This document shows positions 54,815 through 63,469 of a DNA stretch of 64,000 bases, piece by piece. This DNA comes from an uncultured Pseudomonas sp. (GTDB lineage Bacteria > Pseudomonadota > Gammaproteobacteria > Pseudomonadales > Pseudomonadaceae): positions 868,001 to 932,000 of the forward strand of contig NZ_OX044366.1 of NCBI RefSeq assembly GCF_943846705.1, in the 5' to 3' direction. The notes beneath the pieces are model-generated. The model did not search any database and had not been told where the DNA came from. It saw only the letters and a list, made by a program, of their open reading frames with translations. Each line of letters opens with the position of its first letter. Position 1 is the first letter of the stretch. A program made the position numbers and the translations under genes.

Positions 54815-56575
54815 TTAAAGCTTGGCCTTAGAGCCCTTCTCACGCTGCGCAAGCTGATTGAGGCGGGCAGCCGGCTTCGGCTTGATCAAACTGAAGTCGA
54901 TCAAGCTCTTTGGCTGCGCCGGGTTACCAATTAATAGCGGCATCGGCTGGAAGTCATTGCTGACCAGGCTTTTATGCGCGTCATATTCATCAAAGCGCAG
55001 CCCGGCCAAGTCGGCCCAGGTGTGGATAAAGTGCGAGGAACTGTACGGCCGTGACAGCGCCGCGCTGAAGTCACGCGCTTGCTGCGCCTGCCACTGGGGT
55101 GAATTCCACAGAATAAACGGCACGGTGTACATCGGACTGGTGGGTGCCGCCTCGTTACGCCCCAGCACGTCCGGCTTGGGCGCATCGAATACCGCTTCAC
55201 CATGGTCAGACAGGTACAGCAACATGCCATTAGCCTGCGCCGCCGATAAATTCTTGATCAGGCTGGCGACCACATGGTCGTTGTACAGCACCGCATTGTC
55301 GTAGCTGTTATAGGTCGGCAGCTGATCGTCGGTAACGTTATCCGGCGCCCCACTGCGGTCCGTGAAACGCTCGAACGCTGGTGGATAACGGTACTGGTAG
55401 CTCATATGCGTACCGAGCAGGTGCACCACGATGAACTTGCGCGGCGCACCATCGGCCAACACCTTGGCAAACGGTGCCAGCACATCACCGTCGTATTGAC
55501 GGGCGTTCTGCTCACGGTTGTTGTTCAGGTAGAACTGCTCATCGGCCTGCTCGGAAAACGTGGTGAGCATGGTGTTGCGCTTGGTCATGGTCTGCTGGTT
55601 GGTGATCCAGTAGGTCTTATAGCCCGCCTGTTTCATCAGGTTGATCACCGACGGCGTGGTCAGATAACGCTCGGGATGCTCCTGATCGGCAAAGGTCAGC
55701 ACCTGCTGCAGCGCTTCGATGGTGTACGGCCGCGGCGTTACCACGTTGTCGAATACCTGCAACTGATCACGCAGCCCATCCAGCTCCGGGGTGGTCTGAC
55801 GCGGGTAGCCATACAGGCTCATGCGCTGACGGTTGGTTGATTCGCCGATCACCAACACCAGAGTCGCGGGCTGCCCGGCGTGGGCATCCTGCAGATTGGC
55901 CAAGGGCGCAATGCTGGCATTCTCGGCCAACAGCACCTGCATATTGGCCAGTTGCTCGCTGTAATTCTTGTAACCCACCGCCAGCTGCCACGGCGTGGCC
56001 GCTTCAATGCGCTGGGTAAAGTTGTCAAAACCAGCCTGCCAGCTGTCGTGCTTGCTGAACTGGCGTAGCGCCGGATAACCCACCGAGACAAACACCGCGA
56101 TCGCGGCGGCGAACAAGGCGCCTGGGCGTGACAAATACACCGGACGCACCTTGCGCCAGAGCAGCCAGCCACCTAACGCATAGGCAGAAAATGCCGGCAG
56201 CATCCACCAGGCGAAGTACTGGATCAGGTATTCGCGGCTCTCATTGATGTTCGATTCGAACATGATAAAGATCACGCTCTGCGAGAACTCCTGACCGTAC
56301 ACCAGGAAGTAACCAAAACTGCCCAATGAACAAAGCCACAACAGCGCGCCAATCACCGCGGCTAATTGCCGAGCTCGCGCCGGAAACAACAGCAAGGGCA
56401 CCAGCCACAAAGCGCTGACCAAAAACGCCTGACGAAAGCCGGAAAACCCTGCCGTACCGGTCAGCTGGATCAATAACTGGGTAACCCCGGAAAAATACCA
56501 GAAGAACAAAAACGCCCAACCCAACCCAGCCCAATCCACGCGTTTACCCGGCGACACTTGCAGCCCTGCAGACAT
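54815..56575 (-). CDS. cptA: CptA-like phosphoethanolamine transferase
   Basis: A 586-residue inner-membrane enzyme. Five N-terminal helices (about residues 15-170) are followed by a periplasmic sulfatase-fold domain. The metal site includes Glu in VIGESTNRQRMSLYGYPRQTTP, the probable nucleophile Thr lies in VTPRPYTIEALQQ, and the C-terminal metal ligands include LLGTHMSY and SDHGEAVF. In other bacteria CptA adds phosphoethanolamine to LPS core. Sequence and length (E. coli CptA 577) support CptA rather than the lipid A enzyme EptA, but the acceptor here is inferred. Confidence 0.85.
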   Translation of the reverse strand: MSAGLQVSPGKRVDWAGLGWAFLFFWYFSGVTQLLIQLTGTAGFSGFRQAFLVSALWLVPLLLFPARARQLAAVIGALLWLCSLGSFGYFLVYGQEFSQSVIFIMFESNINESREYLIQYFAWWMLPAFSAYALGGWLLWRKVRPVYLSRPGALFAAAIAVFVSVGYPALRQFSKHDSWQAGFDNFTQRIEAATPWQLAVGYKNYSEQLANMQVLLAENASIAPLANLQDAHAGQPATLVLVIGESTNRQRMSLYGYPRQTTPELDGLRDQLQVFDNVVTPRPYTIEALQQVLTFADQEHPERYLTTPSVINLMKQAGYKTYWITNQQTMTKRNTMLTTFSEQADEQFYLNNNREQNARQYDGDVLAPFAKVLADGAPRKFIVVHLLGTHMSYQYRYPPAFERFTDRSGAPDNVTDDQLPTYNSYDNAVLYNDHVVASLIKNLSAAQANGMLLYLSDHGEAVFDAPKPDVLGRNEAAPTSPMYTVPFILWNSPQWQAQQARDFSAALSRPYSSSHFIHTWADLAGLRFDEYDAHKSLVSNDFQPMPLLIGNPAQPKSLIDFSLIKPKPAARLNQLAQREKGSKAKL

Positions 56576-56681
56576 AGCAACCTCATGACAACTGAATGAC
56601 CGCAGCCTTTATGCCAGCCCGCCTGTGAAAATTCCGTTAACAACCTGTTGGGTCAGCCACTTTTTACCCACGCAAGAAAAA

Positions 56682-56713
56682 GCCCCCGCCGGCTCTCGCC
56701 GGCGGGGGCTTTT
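56682..56713. terminator. terminator of typA
   Basis: A perfect 11-bp stem GCCCCCGCCGG / CCGGCGGGGGC with a CTCTCG loop. It has TTTT on the right and AAAAA on the left, so it can act on both strands. It is the natural terminator for typA on the minus strand. Confidence 0.92.
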
Positions 56714-56731
56714 CAGTTAGCTAGAACTGGA

Positions 56732-58552
56732 TCAGTTCTTGGCTTTCTTGGCAGCGCGGGTGCGCTCGCCTTCGTCGAGGATCTTCTTACGCAGACGGAT
56801 CGACTTCGGCGTCACTTCACACAGCTCGTCGTCCTGGATGAATTCCAGGGCCTGCTCCAAGGTGAAGCGAACCGGTGGCACCAGGGCGATGGTTTCGTCT
56901 TTACCCGAAGCACGCATGTTGTCGAGCTTCTTGCCTTTGGTTGGGTTGACGCCCATGTCGGTGTCACGGCTGTTCAGACCAACGATCTGACCGTTGTAGA
57001 TTTCCTGACCGTGCTCAACGAACAGCTTGCCACGCGCCTGCAGAGTTTCCAGGGAGTAGGTCAGTGCCTTGCCGGTTTCAACCGAAACCAGTACACCGTT
57101 CTGACGGCCGGACATGTGGCCCGACTTCATGGTGTCGTAACGATCGAAGATCGAAGTCAGGATGCCAGCACCGTTGGTCAGGGTCAGGAACTGGTTACGG
57201 AAACCAATCAGACCACGCGCAGGGATGTTGTATTCCAGACGTACACGGCCTTTACCATCCGGCACCATGTTGGTCAGGTCGCCCTTACGCAGGCCCATCT
57301 CTTCCATGACCTTGCCCTGGGATTCTTCCGGGGTGTCGATGGTGACGTTTTCGAAGGGTTCCTGCTTAACGCCGTCGACCAGACGAATGATCACTTCTGG
57401 ACGGCCAACGCCCATTTCGAAGCCTTCGCGACGCATGGTTTCGATCAGTACCGAGAGGTGCAGCTCACCACGGCCAGAAACCTTGAACTTGTCGGCGCTG
57501 TCGCCTTCCTCAACACGCAGGGCCACGTTGTACAGCAGCTCTTTGTCCAGGCGCTCTTTGATGTTACGGCTGGTGACGAACTTGCCTTCTTTACCGCAGA
57601 ACGGCGAATCGTTGACCTGGAAGGTCATGGAAACGGTTGGCTCGTCGACGGTCAGCGGCTTCATCGCTTCAACATTGTTGATGTCGCACAGGGTGTCGGA
57701 GATGAACAGCTGGTCCATACCGCTGACGCAGACGATGTCACCCGCGCCGGCTTCTTCAACGTCCACGCGGTGCAGGCCGTGGTGACCCATCAGCTTGAGG
57801 ATACGACCGTTGCGGCGCTTGCCGTTGGCGTCGATAGCCACTACTGGGGTGTTTGGCTTGACCTTGCCACGGGCAATACGGCCAACGCCGATAATGCCGA
57901 GGAAGCTGTTGTAGTCCAGTGCCGAAATTTGCATCTGGAACGGGCCATCAACGTCAACGGCTGGGGCCGGCACGTTGTCGATGATCGACTGGTACAGCGG
58001 GTCCAGGGTTTCGCTCATCTCTGCGTGATCCAGACCAGCAACACCGTTCAGGGCCGAGGCGTAAACCACTTTGAAGTCCAGCTGCTCTTCGGTCGCGCCG
58101 AGGTTGTCGAACAGGTCGAAGATCTGGTCCAGAACCCAATCCGGACGCGCGCCAGGACGGTCAATCTTGTTGATCACGACGATCGGACGCAGGCCGGCTT
58201 CGAAGGCCTTTTTGGTCACGAAGCGGGTTTGCGGCATCGGGCCGTCTTGGGCATCAACCACCAGCAGCACGGAGTCAACCATCGACATCACGCGCTCAAC
58301 TTCGCCACCGAAGTCGGCGTGGCCGGGGGTGTCAACGATGTTGATGTGGTAGCCACCCCAGTTGATCGCGGTGTTCTTCGCGAGGATGGTAATACCGCGC
58401 TCTTTTTCCTGGTCGTTGCTGTCCATCACGCGCTCGTCGTTGAGCTCGCTGCGCTCCAGGGTGCCGGATTGACGCAGCAGGGCGTCAACCAGGGTGGTCT
58501 TACCATGGTCAACGTGGGCAATGATGGCGATGTTGCGTAGTTTATCGATCAC
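56732..58552 (-). CDS. typA: ribosome-associated GTPase TypA/BipA
   Basis: A 606-residue translational GTPase. G1 AHVDHGKTT at about 12-20, the switch II DTPGHADFG, and G4 NKIDRPGA are intact. They are followed by EF-G-like domains and the TypA-specific C-terminal domain with GRVRLEYNIPARGLIGFRNQFLTLTNG. It helps 50S assembly and stress adaptation. A long antisense open frame covers it but is only a shadow of codon bias. Confidence 0.98.
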   Translation of the reverse strand: MIDKLRNIAIIAHVDHGKTTLVDALLRQSGTLERSELNDERVMDSNDQEKERGITILAKNTAINWGGYHINIVDTPGHADFGGEVERVMSMVDSVLLVVDAQDGPMPQTRFVTKKAFEAGLRPIVVINKIDRPGARPDWVLDQIFDLFDNLGATEEQLDFKVVYASALNGVAGLDHAEMSETLDPLYQSIIDNVPAPAVDVDGPFQMQISALDYNSFLGIIGVGRIARGKVKPNTPVVAIDANGKRRNGRILKLMGHHGLHRVDVEEAGAGDIVCVSGMDQLFISDTLCDINNVEAMKPLTVDEPTVSMTFQVNDSPFCGKEGKFVTSRNIKERLDKELLYNVALRVEEGDSADKFKVSGRGELHLSVLIETMRREGFEMGVGRPEVIIRLVDGVKQEPFENVTIDTPEESQGKVMEEMGLRKGDLTNMVPDGKGRVRLEYNIPARGLIGFRNQFLTLTNGAGILTSIFDRYDTMKSGHMSGRQNGVLVSVETGKALTYSLETLQARGKLFVEHGQEIYNGQIVGLNSRDTDMGVNPTKGKKLDNMRASGKDETIALVPPVRFTLEQALEFIQDDELCEVTPKSIRLRKKILDEGERTRAAKKAKN

Positions 58553-58708
58553 GTGTGTATCTCAATCAGAGGATTCGGTGTGCCGCCTAGTGTAGGGGGC
58601 GAGTATTAACTAAATGCGATTTCTGCTCGGCGGCGTAAAAGCCTGATTCACGCCGCCGGTATGTCGGGAGGGCGATGGCGGATGCTCCCGCCATTCAACC
58701 CAGGCGTT

Positions 58709-60163
58709 TTATGTCGGACGATAAACGCGCACATTGGCATGCCCCTCGCTCAACAGATGATGGGCATGCAAACGGCTCATGACGCCTTTGTCGCAATACA
58801 GCAGGTATTGGCGCGCAGCATCCAGCTCTTTGAACTTGCTGTTCAAGGCGTAAAAAGGCAGCGCCTGTACCTCGATGCCGGGCAGCTCGAGAGGCTGCTC
58901 TTCGGCGTTATCCGGGTGGCGAATGTCGATAATCACCTGGCCGGCCAGGGCTTCACTGACTTCTTCGACCTGTACATCCTTGCCCAACTCATCGATCACC
59001 CTGTCGATCGGCAGCAAGGTTGCACGCTCCAGGGCGCGGTCGAGCACGGTCATATCGAACTGAGCTTCCTCATGCTCGACACGCAGCTTCTTGGCTTTGG
59101 TGGTCGGATTGACCGAAATCACTCCGCAGTATTCCGGCATGTGCTTGGCGAACTCGGCGGTGCCGATCTGCGTGGCGGTGTTGATGATGTCTTGTTTATG
59201 ACTGGCCAGCAGCGGACGCAGCACCAGCATGTCGGTGGCCGAGTCGATCACCGCGAGGTTGGTCAACGTCTGACTGGAGACTTGAGAGATCGCCTCGCCG
59301 GTCACCAGCGCCTCAATCTGCAAGCGCTCGGCCATACGCGTGGAGGCACGCAACATCATGCGCTTGAGAATTACGCCCATGTGGCTGTTGTCGACCTTGC
59401 CGAGAATCTCACCAAGGACTTCCTCGAACGGCACGCTGATAAACAGTACGCGCTGTGAGCTGCCGTATTTCTGCCAGAGGTAGTGCGCCACTTCCATCAC
59501 GCCCAGCTCGTGAGCACGGCCGCCGAGGTTGAAGAAGCAGAAATGCGTGACCAGACCACGGCGCATCATCTGATAGGCGGCGACGGTGGAGTCGAAACCA
59601 CCGCTCATCAGCACCAGGCTTTGCTCCAGCGAACCCAGCGGATAACCGCCCAGGCCTTCGTGCTGGTGATGGATGACGAACAGGCGCTGGTCGCGGATTT
59701 CCATGCGCACCACAACATCCGGATCTTTCAGCGAGATACCGGCCGCACCGCACTGCTGACGCAGTTGGCTGCCGACATAACGCTCGACATCCATGGAGCT
59801 GAACGCATGTTTGCCGGCACGCTTGCAGCGTACGGCGAAAATCTTGCCCGGCAATTGATCAGCGAAGTGCAGCTTGCACTTTTCCAGCACGTCATCGAAA
59901 TCACCCAGCGGGTACTCATCAACCTGAAGAAAATGGGTGATGCCCGGCGTGCAGCTGAGACGCTCGATCATCGCCTGCAGGGTTTTCGGCTCACTGATCT
60001 GGGTTTCGATTTCCAGGTTGTCCCACACGCCGCTGACCTGCAGCTGGGGGTCGAACTCACGCAAAACCGAACGAATATTCTTCGCCAGCTGCCGGATAAA
60101 GTGCTTACGCACCGGCCGACTTTTAATGGTGATTTCTGGGAAGACTTTAACGATCAGTTTCAT
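58709..60163 (-). CDS. thiI: tRNA 4-thiouridine synthase ThiI with rhodanese domain
   Basis: A 484-residue enzyme. A ferredoxin-like and THUMP domain (about residues 1-165) is followed by an adenylating PP-loop domain with LVLMSGGFDSTVAAYQMM (SGGFDS), and a C-terminal rhodanese domain with the sulfur-carrying Cys457 in LYCDKGVMS. It makes 4-thiouridine in tRNA and supplies sulfur for the thiazole of thiamine. The start at 60163 (MKLIVKVFPEITIKS) is the family start. It is divergent from glnA, sharing a 327-bp control region. Confidence 0.97.
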   Translation of the reverse strand: MKLIVKVFPEITIKSRPVRKHFIRQLAKNIRSVLREFDPQLQVSGVWDNLEIETQISEPKTLQAMIERLSCTPGITHFLQVDEYPLGDFDDVLEKCKLHFADQLPGKIFAVRCKRAGKHAFSSMDVERYVGSQLRQQCGAAGISLKDPDVVVRMEIRDQRLFVIHHQHEGLGGYPLGSLEQSLVLMSGGFDSTVAAYQMMRRGLVTHFCFFNLGGRAHELGVMEVAHYLWQKYGSSQRVLFISVPFEEVLGEILGKVDNSHMGVILKRMMLRASTRMAERLQIEALVTGEAISQVSSQTLTNLAVIDSATDMLVLRPLLASHKQDIINTATQIGTAEFAKHMPEYCGVISVNPTTKAKKLRVEHEEAQFDMTVLDRALERATLLPIDRVIDELGKDVQVEEVSEALAGQVIIDIRHPDNAEEQPLELPGIEVQALPFYALNSKFKELDAARQYLLYCDKGVMSRLHAHHLLSEGHANVRVYRPT

Positions 60164-60259
60164 GGAAACAATGAGTGCCGAGGCCGCGAAAAAACAGGGG
60201 CGCGGATTATAGCGGAAATTGCTCACACTTTGATCAAAAATCCTCACACAGCAAATAAC

Positions 60260-60274
60260 GCACCATATAGGTGC
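60260..60274 (+). promoter_or_regulatory. NtrC enhancer site 1 of glnA
   Basis: GCACCATATAGGTGC fits the NtrC consensus GCACY-N5-RGTGC exactly. It is centred about 138 bp upstream of the predicted glnA transcription start. Confidence 0.85.
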
Positions 60275-60290
60275 TCTCAAGAATTATTAC

Positions 60291-60305
60291 GCACCATTAT
60301 AGTGC
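60291..60305 (+). promoter_or_regulatory. NtrC enhancer site 2 of glnA
   Basis: GCACCATTATAGTGC, an exact match to GCACY-N5-RGTGC, 31 bp from site 1 (three helical turns) and centred near -107. Confidence 0.85.
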
Positions 60306-60378
60306 CGATATTACCTGAATTGCGCCATACGACCCAGGAAAGCCCTTAATTTCAGGGCTCACGCCCACTCCCGTGCAC

Positions 60379-60394
60379 TGGCATGCAATTTGCT
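60379..60394 (+). promoter_or_regulatory. sigma-54 promoter of glnA
   Basis: TGGCATGCAATTTGCT matches the -24/-12 consensus TGGCACG-N4-TTGCW at all positions but one, with the correct GG-to-GC spacing. Transcription is predicted to start near 60405, giving a leader of about 85 nt. Confidence 0.88.
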
Positions 60395-60490
60395 CTCTTG
60401 TGAGGCAGGATGCGCCGGTGGACTATGCCGCCGGCCGTACCAAATAATTGAGGGGCTCAGCATTCGAGCCTTAGCCACCTGGAGGACAGC

Positions 60491-61900
60491 ATGTCGAAGT
60501 CGATTCAACTTATTAAAGAGCACGACGTGAAGTGGGTAGACCTGCGCTTCACTGACATTCGCGGCAAGCAGCACCACATCAGCATGCCAGCACGCGACGC
60601 ACTGGATGAAGACTTCTTCGAAGTCGGCAAGATGTTCGACGGCTCCTCCATCGAAGGCTGGAAAGGCATCGAAGCTTCCGACATGATCCTGCTGCCGGAT
60701 GACAGCTCCGCTGTCCTGGACCCGTTCACCGAAGAGCCAACGCTGATCCTGGTCTGCGACGTGATTGAGCCGTCGACCATGCGGGGCTACGAGCGCGACC
60801 CACGCGCCATCGCCAAGCGTGCCGAAGAGTTCCTGAAAACCACCGGTATCGGCGACACCGTATTCGTCGGCCCGGAGCCAGAGTTCTTCATCTTCGACTC
60901 CGTTAAGTACAAGTCGGATATGTCTGGCTCGATGTTCAAGATTTTCTCCGAACAAGCCTCGTGGAACAGCGACGCCGACACCGAAGGCCGCCAGGGCAAC
61001 AATGGCCACCGCATCGGCGTGAAAGGCGGCTACCTGCCGACTCCGCCAGCTGACTCGGATCACGAAATCCGTACCGCCATGTGCAACGCTCTGGAAGAAA
61101 TGGGCCAGTTCGTTGAAGTGCACCACCACGAAGTAGCAGCCGGCCAGAACGAGATCGGCGTGCGCTTCAACACCCTGGTGACCAAAGCCGACGAAGTACA
61201 GACCCTCAAGTACTGCGTACACAACGTAGCCGAAGCCTACGGCCGCACTGCGACCTTTATGCCGAAGCCGCTGTATGGCGACAACGGTTCGGGCATGCAC
61301 GTACACATGTCGATTTCCAAAGACGGCAAGAACACCTTCGCCGGTGAAGGCTATGCCGGTCTGTCGGATACCGCCCTCTACTTCGTTGGCGGCATCATCA
61401 AGCACGGCAAGGCGCTGAACGCCCTAACCAACCCAGCCACCAACTCCTACAAGCGCTTGGTGCCTGGCTTCGAAGCGCCGGTGATGCTGGCTTACTCGGC
61501 ACGCAACCGCTCGGCCTCGATCCGTATTCCTTACGTTGCCAGCCCACGCGGCCGTCGTATCGAAGCACGTTTCCCGGACCCGGCAGCCAACCCGTACCTG
61601 TGCTTCGCGGCACTGCTGATGGCGGGTATCGACGGCATCCAGAACAAGATCCATCCTGGCGACGCAGCCGACAAGAACCTCTACGACCTGCCTCCAGAAG
61701 AGTCCAAGCTGATCCCGCAAGTGTGCGGCAGCCTGAAAGAAGCACTGGAAGCACTGGAAGCCGACCACGACTTCCTGCTCAAGGGCGACGTATTCACCAA
61801 GGACTTCTTGGAATCCTTCACCGAGCTGAAATCGGAAGAAGAAGTTAAGGTTCGCACCTTCGTACACCCACTGGAATACGACCTGTACTACAGCGTCTAA
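60491..61900 (+). CDS. glnA: glutamine synthetase type I
   Basis: A 469-residue enzyme that condenses ammonia and glutamate. The N-terminal beta-grasp includes FTDIRGKQHHI and the FDGSSIEGW loop. Catalytic blocks are VGPEPEFFIFD, the GDNGSGMHVHMSISK glutamate-binding segment and NRSASIRIPY. Adenylylation Tyr398 lies in KNLYDLPPEE, so activity is controlled by GlnE. A sigma-54 promoter with two NtrC sites drives it under nitrogen limitation. A strong terminator follows 19 bp after the stop. Confidence 0.98.
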   Translation: MSKSIQLIKEHDVKWVDLRFTDIRGKQHHISMPARDALDEDFFEVGKMFDGSSIEGWKGIEASDMILLPDDSSAVLDPFTEEPTLILVCDVIEPSTMRGYERDPRAIAKRAEEFLKTTGIGDTVFVGPEPEFFIFDSVKYKSDMSGSMFKIFSEQASWNSDADTEGRQGNNGHRIGVKGGYLPTPPADSDHEIRTAMCNALEEMGQFVEVHHHEVAAGQNEIGVRFNTLVTKADEVQTLKYCVHNVAEAYGRTATFMPKPLYGDNGSGMHVHMSISKDGKNTFAGEGYAGLSDTALYFVGGIIKHGKALNALTNPATNSYKRLVPGFEAPVMLAYSARNRSASIRIPYVASPRGRRIEARFPDPAANPYLCFAALLMAGIDGIQNKIHPGDAADKNLYDLPPEESKLIPQVCGSLKEALEALEADHDFLLKGDVFTKDFLESFTELKSEEEVKVRTFVHPLEYDLYYSV

Positions 61901-61919
61901 GCCAGCGCGCAACACAAAA

Positions 61920-61942
61920 GGCCACCTTCGGGTGGCCTTTTT
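61920..61942 (+). terminator. terminator of glnA
   Basis: A 7-bp perfect stem GGCCACC / GGTGGCC with a TTCG tetraloop, followed by TTTTT. An A-run precedes it. Confidence 0.95.
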
Positions 61943-62086
61943 GCGTTTAATGGCCGCTGCGTGAGAACCCAACAGCACCGTTTAACCCGGTGTTTTCTGC
62001 GCTGGCACACGCGCAGTCATCAACACGCTTGCCAGAGCGCCTGGCCAGTGCAACGCTTAGGACACATTAACCGGGAGAGTCAGGCC

Positions 62087-62638
62087 ATGCGCCCTCTACT
62101 CATCTGCCTGCTGCTGAGCCTGGCGTTGCCAGCCAGTGCACAGATCTACAAGTACACCGACGCCAATGGCAATACGGTGTTCACCGACCAGCCACCTGAG
62201 GGCCAAGCGAGCGAAAGCGTCGAGTTGCCGGCCACCAATAGCGTGTCGATGCCAGTCCCCAGCGCTCCAGCAGCGCCGCTAAGCGATACCACGGTACAGG
62301 CCGCGCCCTACAGCACACTGCAGCTCACAGGCCTGCCTGACGATGAAGCCATGCGCGCCAACAACGGCACCTTCAGCGTCGGGGTGACGATAGAACCGCG
62401 CCTGGCCAATAACCACCGCCTACGCCTGCTACTCGATGGCAAGCCTTATGGCCAGCCGAGCAACGTGCCGCGCCTGCAAGTGAGCAATGCCGACCGTGGC
62501 GAGCACAGCCTGGCCGTGGAAGTGCTCAGCGGCGAACACTCGATTCAGCAAAGCGCCACCAGCACCTTTACCGTACAGCGGGTCAACACCAGTAGCCCAG
62601 CCCTACGCCCGACACCTAAACCCAAGCCAGCTCCCTGA
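62087..62638 (+). CDS. DUF4124 secreted protein, copy 1
   Basis: A 183-residue protein. The signal peptide (PLLICLLLSLALPASAQ) is followed directly by the DUF4124 block IYKYTDANGNTVFTDQPPEG, then a linker and an Ig-like C-terminal region (LRLLLDGKPYGQPSNVPRLQVSNADRGEHSLAVEVL). The ATG at 62087 follows a GGGAGAG-like site and starts a proper signal peptide; the longer frame does not. It is clearly paralogous to the next gene. Periplasmic, function unknown; it sits between glnA and ntrB in Pseudomonas. Confidence 0.85.
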   Translation: MRPLLICLLLSLALPASAQIYKYTDANGNTVFTDQPPEGQASESVELPATNSVSMPVPSAPAAPLSDTTVQAAPYSTLQLTGLPDDEAMRANNGTFSVGVTIEPRLANNHRLRLLLDGKPYGQPSNVPRLQVSNADRGEHSLAVEVLSGEHSIQQSATSTFTVQRVNTSSPALRPTPKPKPAP

Positions 62639-62641
62639 CCT

Positions 62642-63262
62642 ATGCGCAACCTGTTGTTCTGCGGCCTGATGCTGCTTGCCCTGCCCTCACTGGCGCAGGT
62701 CTACACTTACATAGACGCCGAAGGCAATCGCGTCTTCACCGACAAACCCAAGTCCGGCAATGCCGAGCGTGTCGAGTTGGCGCCCAGCAACTCGATGCCA
62801 GCCATGCAGACGCCAGCGCCCACCCAGACTCTCAGCGCCCCGCCGCAACCTGCGCAGCGCTACAGCCTGCTGCGCATTTTGGTACCGCAGCCCGACGCCA
62901 CCATCCGCGACAGCGCCGGCAACCTGATTGTCAGTATCAACAGCGAGCCGGGCCTGTACCCGCAGCACAGCTACCGCCTGCTCATGGACGGTCAACAAGT
63001 GGGTGAAGCGGGCAGCAGCCCGGTGTTCCCGCTGGAGAATATCGACCGTGGCACCCACCAACTGGCAGTGGAAGTGATTGATCAGGAAGGCCGCATCATC
63101 GAGCGCACCCCCAGCCAGCCGTTCCACATGCAGCGCATCTCCCTGACGCAGAAGCGCAAAATCAACCCCTGTAAAAAGGCCGATTACGGCGTACGCCCGG
63201 AATGCCCGCTCAGCGGCAAACCACCCGAAAAGAAAAACATCCCCTTCGTTCCCTTTATCTAA
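62642..63262 (+). CDS. DUF4124 secreted protein, copy 2
   Basis: A 206-residue protein starting 3 bp after the previous stop. The signal peptide (NLLFCGLMLLALPSLAQ) leads into DUF4124 (VYTYIDAEGNRVFTDKPKSG). A Gln/Pro-rich linker and an Ig-like segment (YRLLMDGQQVGEAGSSPVFPLENIDRGTHQLAVEVID) match copy 1 block for block. It has a basic Cys-containing tail (NPCKKADYGVRPECPL) that copy 1 lacks. Periplasmic, function unknown. Confidence 0.85.
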   Translation: MRNLLFCGLMLLALPSLAQVYTYIDAEGNRVFTDKPKSGNAERVELAPSNSMPAMQTPAPTQTLSAPPQPAQRYSLLRILVPQPDATIRDSAGNLIVSINSEPGLYPQHSYRLLMDGQQVGEAGSSPVFPLENIDRGTHQLAVEVIDQEGRIIERTPSQPFHMQRISLTQKRKINPCKKADYGVRPECPLSGKPPEKKNIPFVPFI

Positions 63263-63273
63263 ATCAGCCGAGC

Positions 63274-63288
63274 GCACCAAGTCAGTGC
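63274..63288 (+). promoter_or_regulatory. NtrC site upstream of ntrB
   Basis: GCACCAAGTCAGTGC matches GCACY-N5-RGTGC exactly. A possible sigma-70 -10 (TATACT) lies at 63308-63313, which would put the -35 inside this site, as for E. coli glnL, where NtrC represses its own operon. Confidence 0.65.
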
Positions 63289-63469
63289 ACTTACTGCCCG
63301 GCATTTCTATACTCTCCCTGTTTTGGGTCGCTCGATTCGGCCCGGCTGCGCTGTAAGTAGCTAATTTCCGGCATCCCACGGCCAAACACGCTTCTTTTCG
63401 GGGCTTTGGTTTGCTTCTTGCATTTTCCAGCTGCATTGCTGGAACTCAAGGGTCTGCTGACATCCCACT

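Noticed and set aside
56648..58540. 630-codon open frame antisense to typA
   Set aside because: It exactly shadows the highly conserved typA gene. High-GC codon bias keeps the opposite strand open. No family resemblance or ribosome-binding site.
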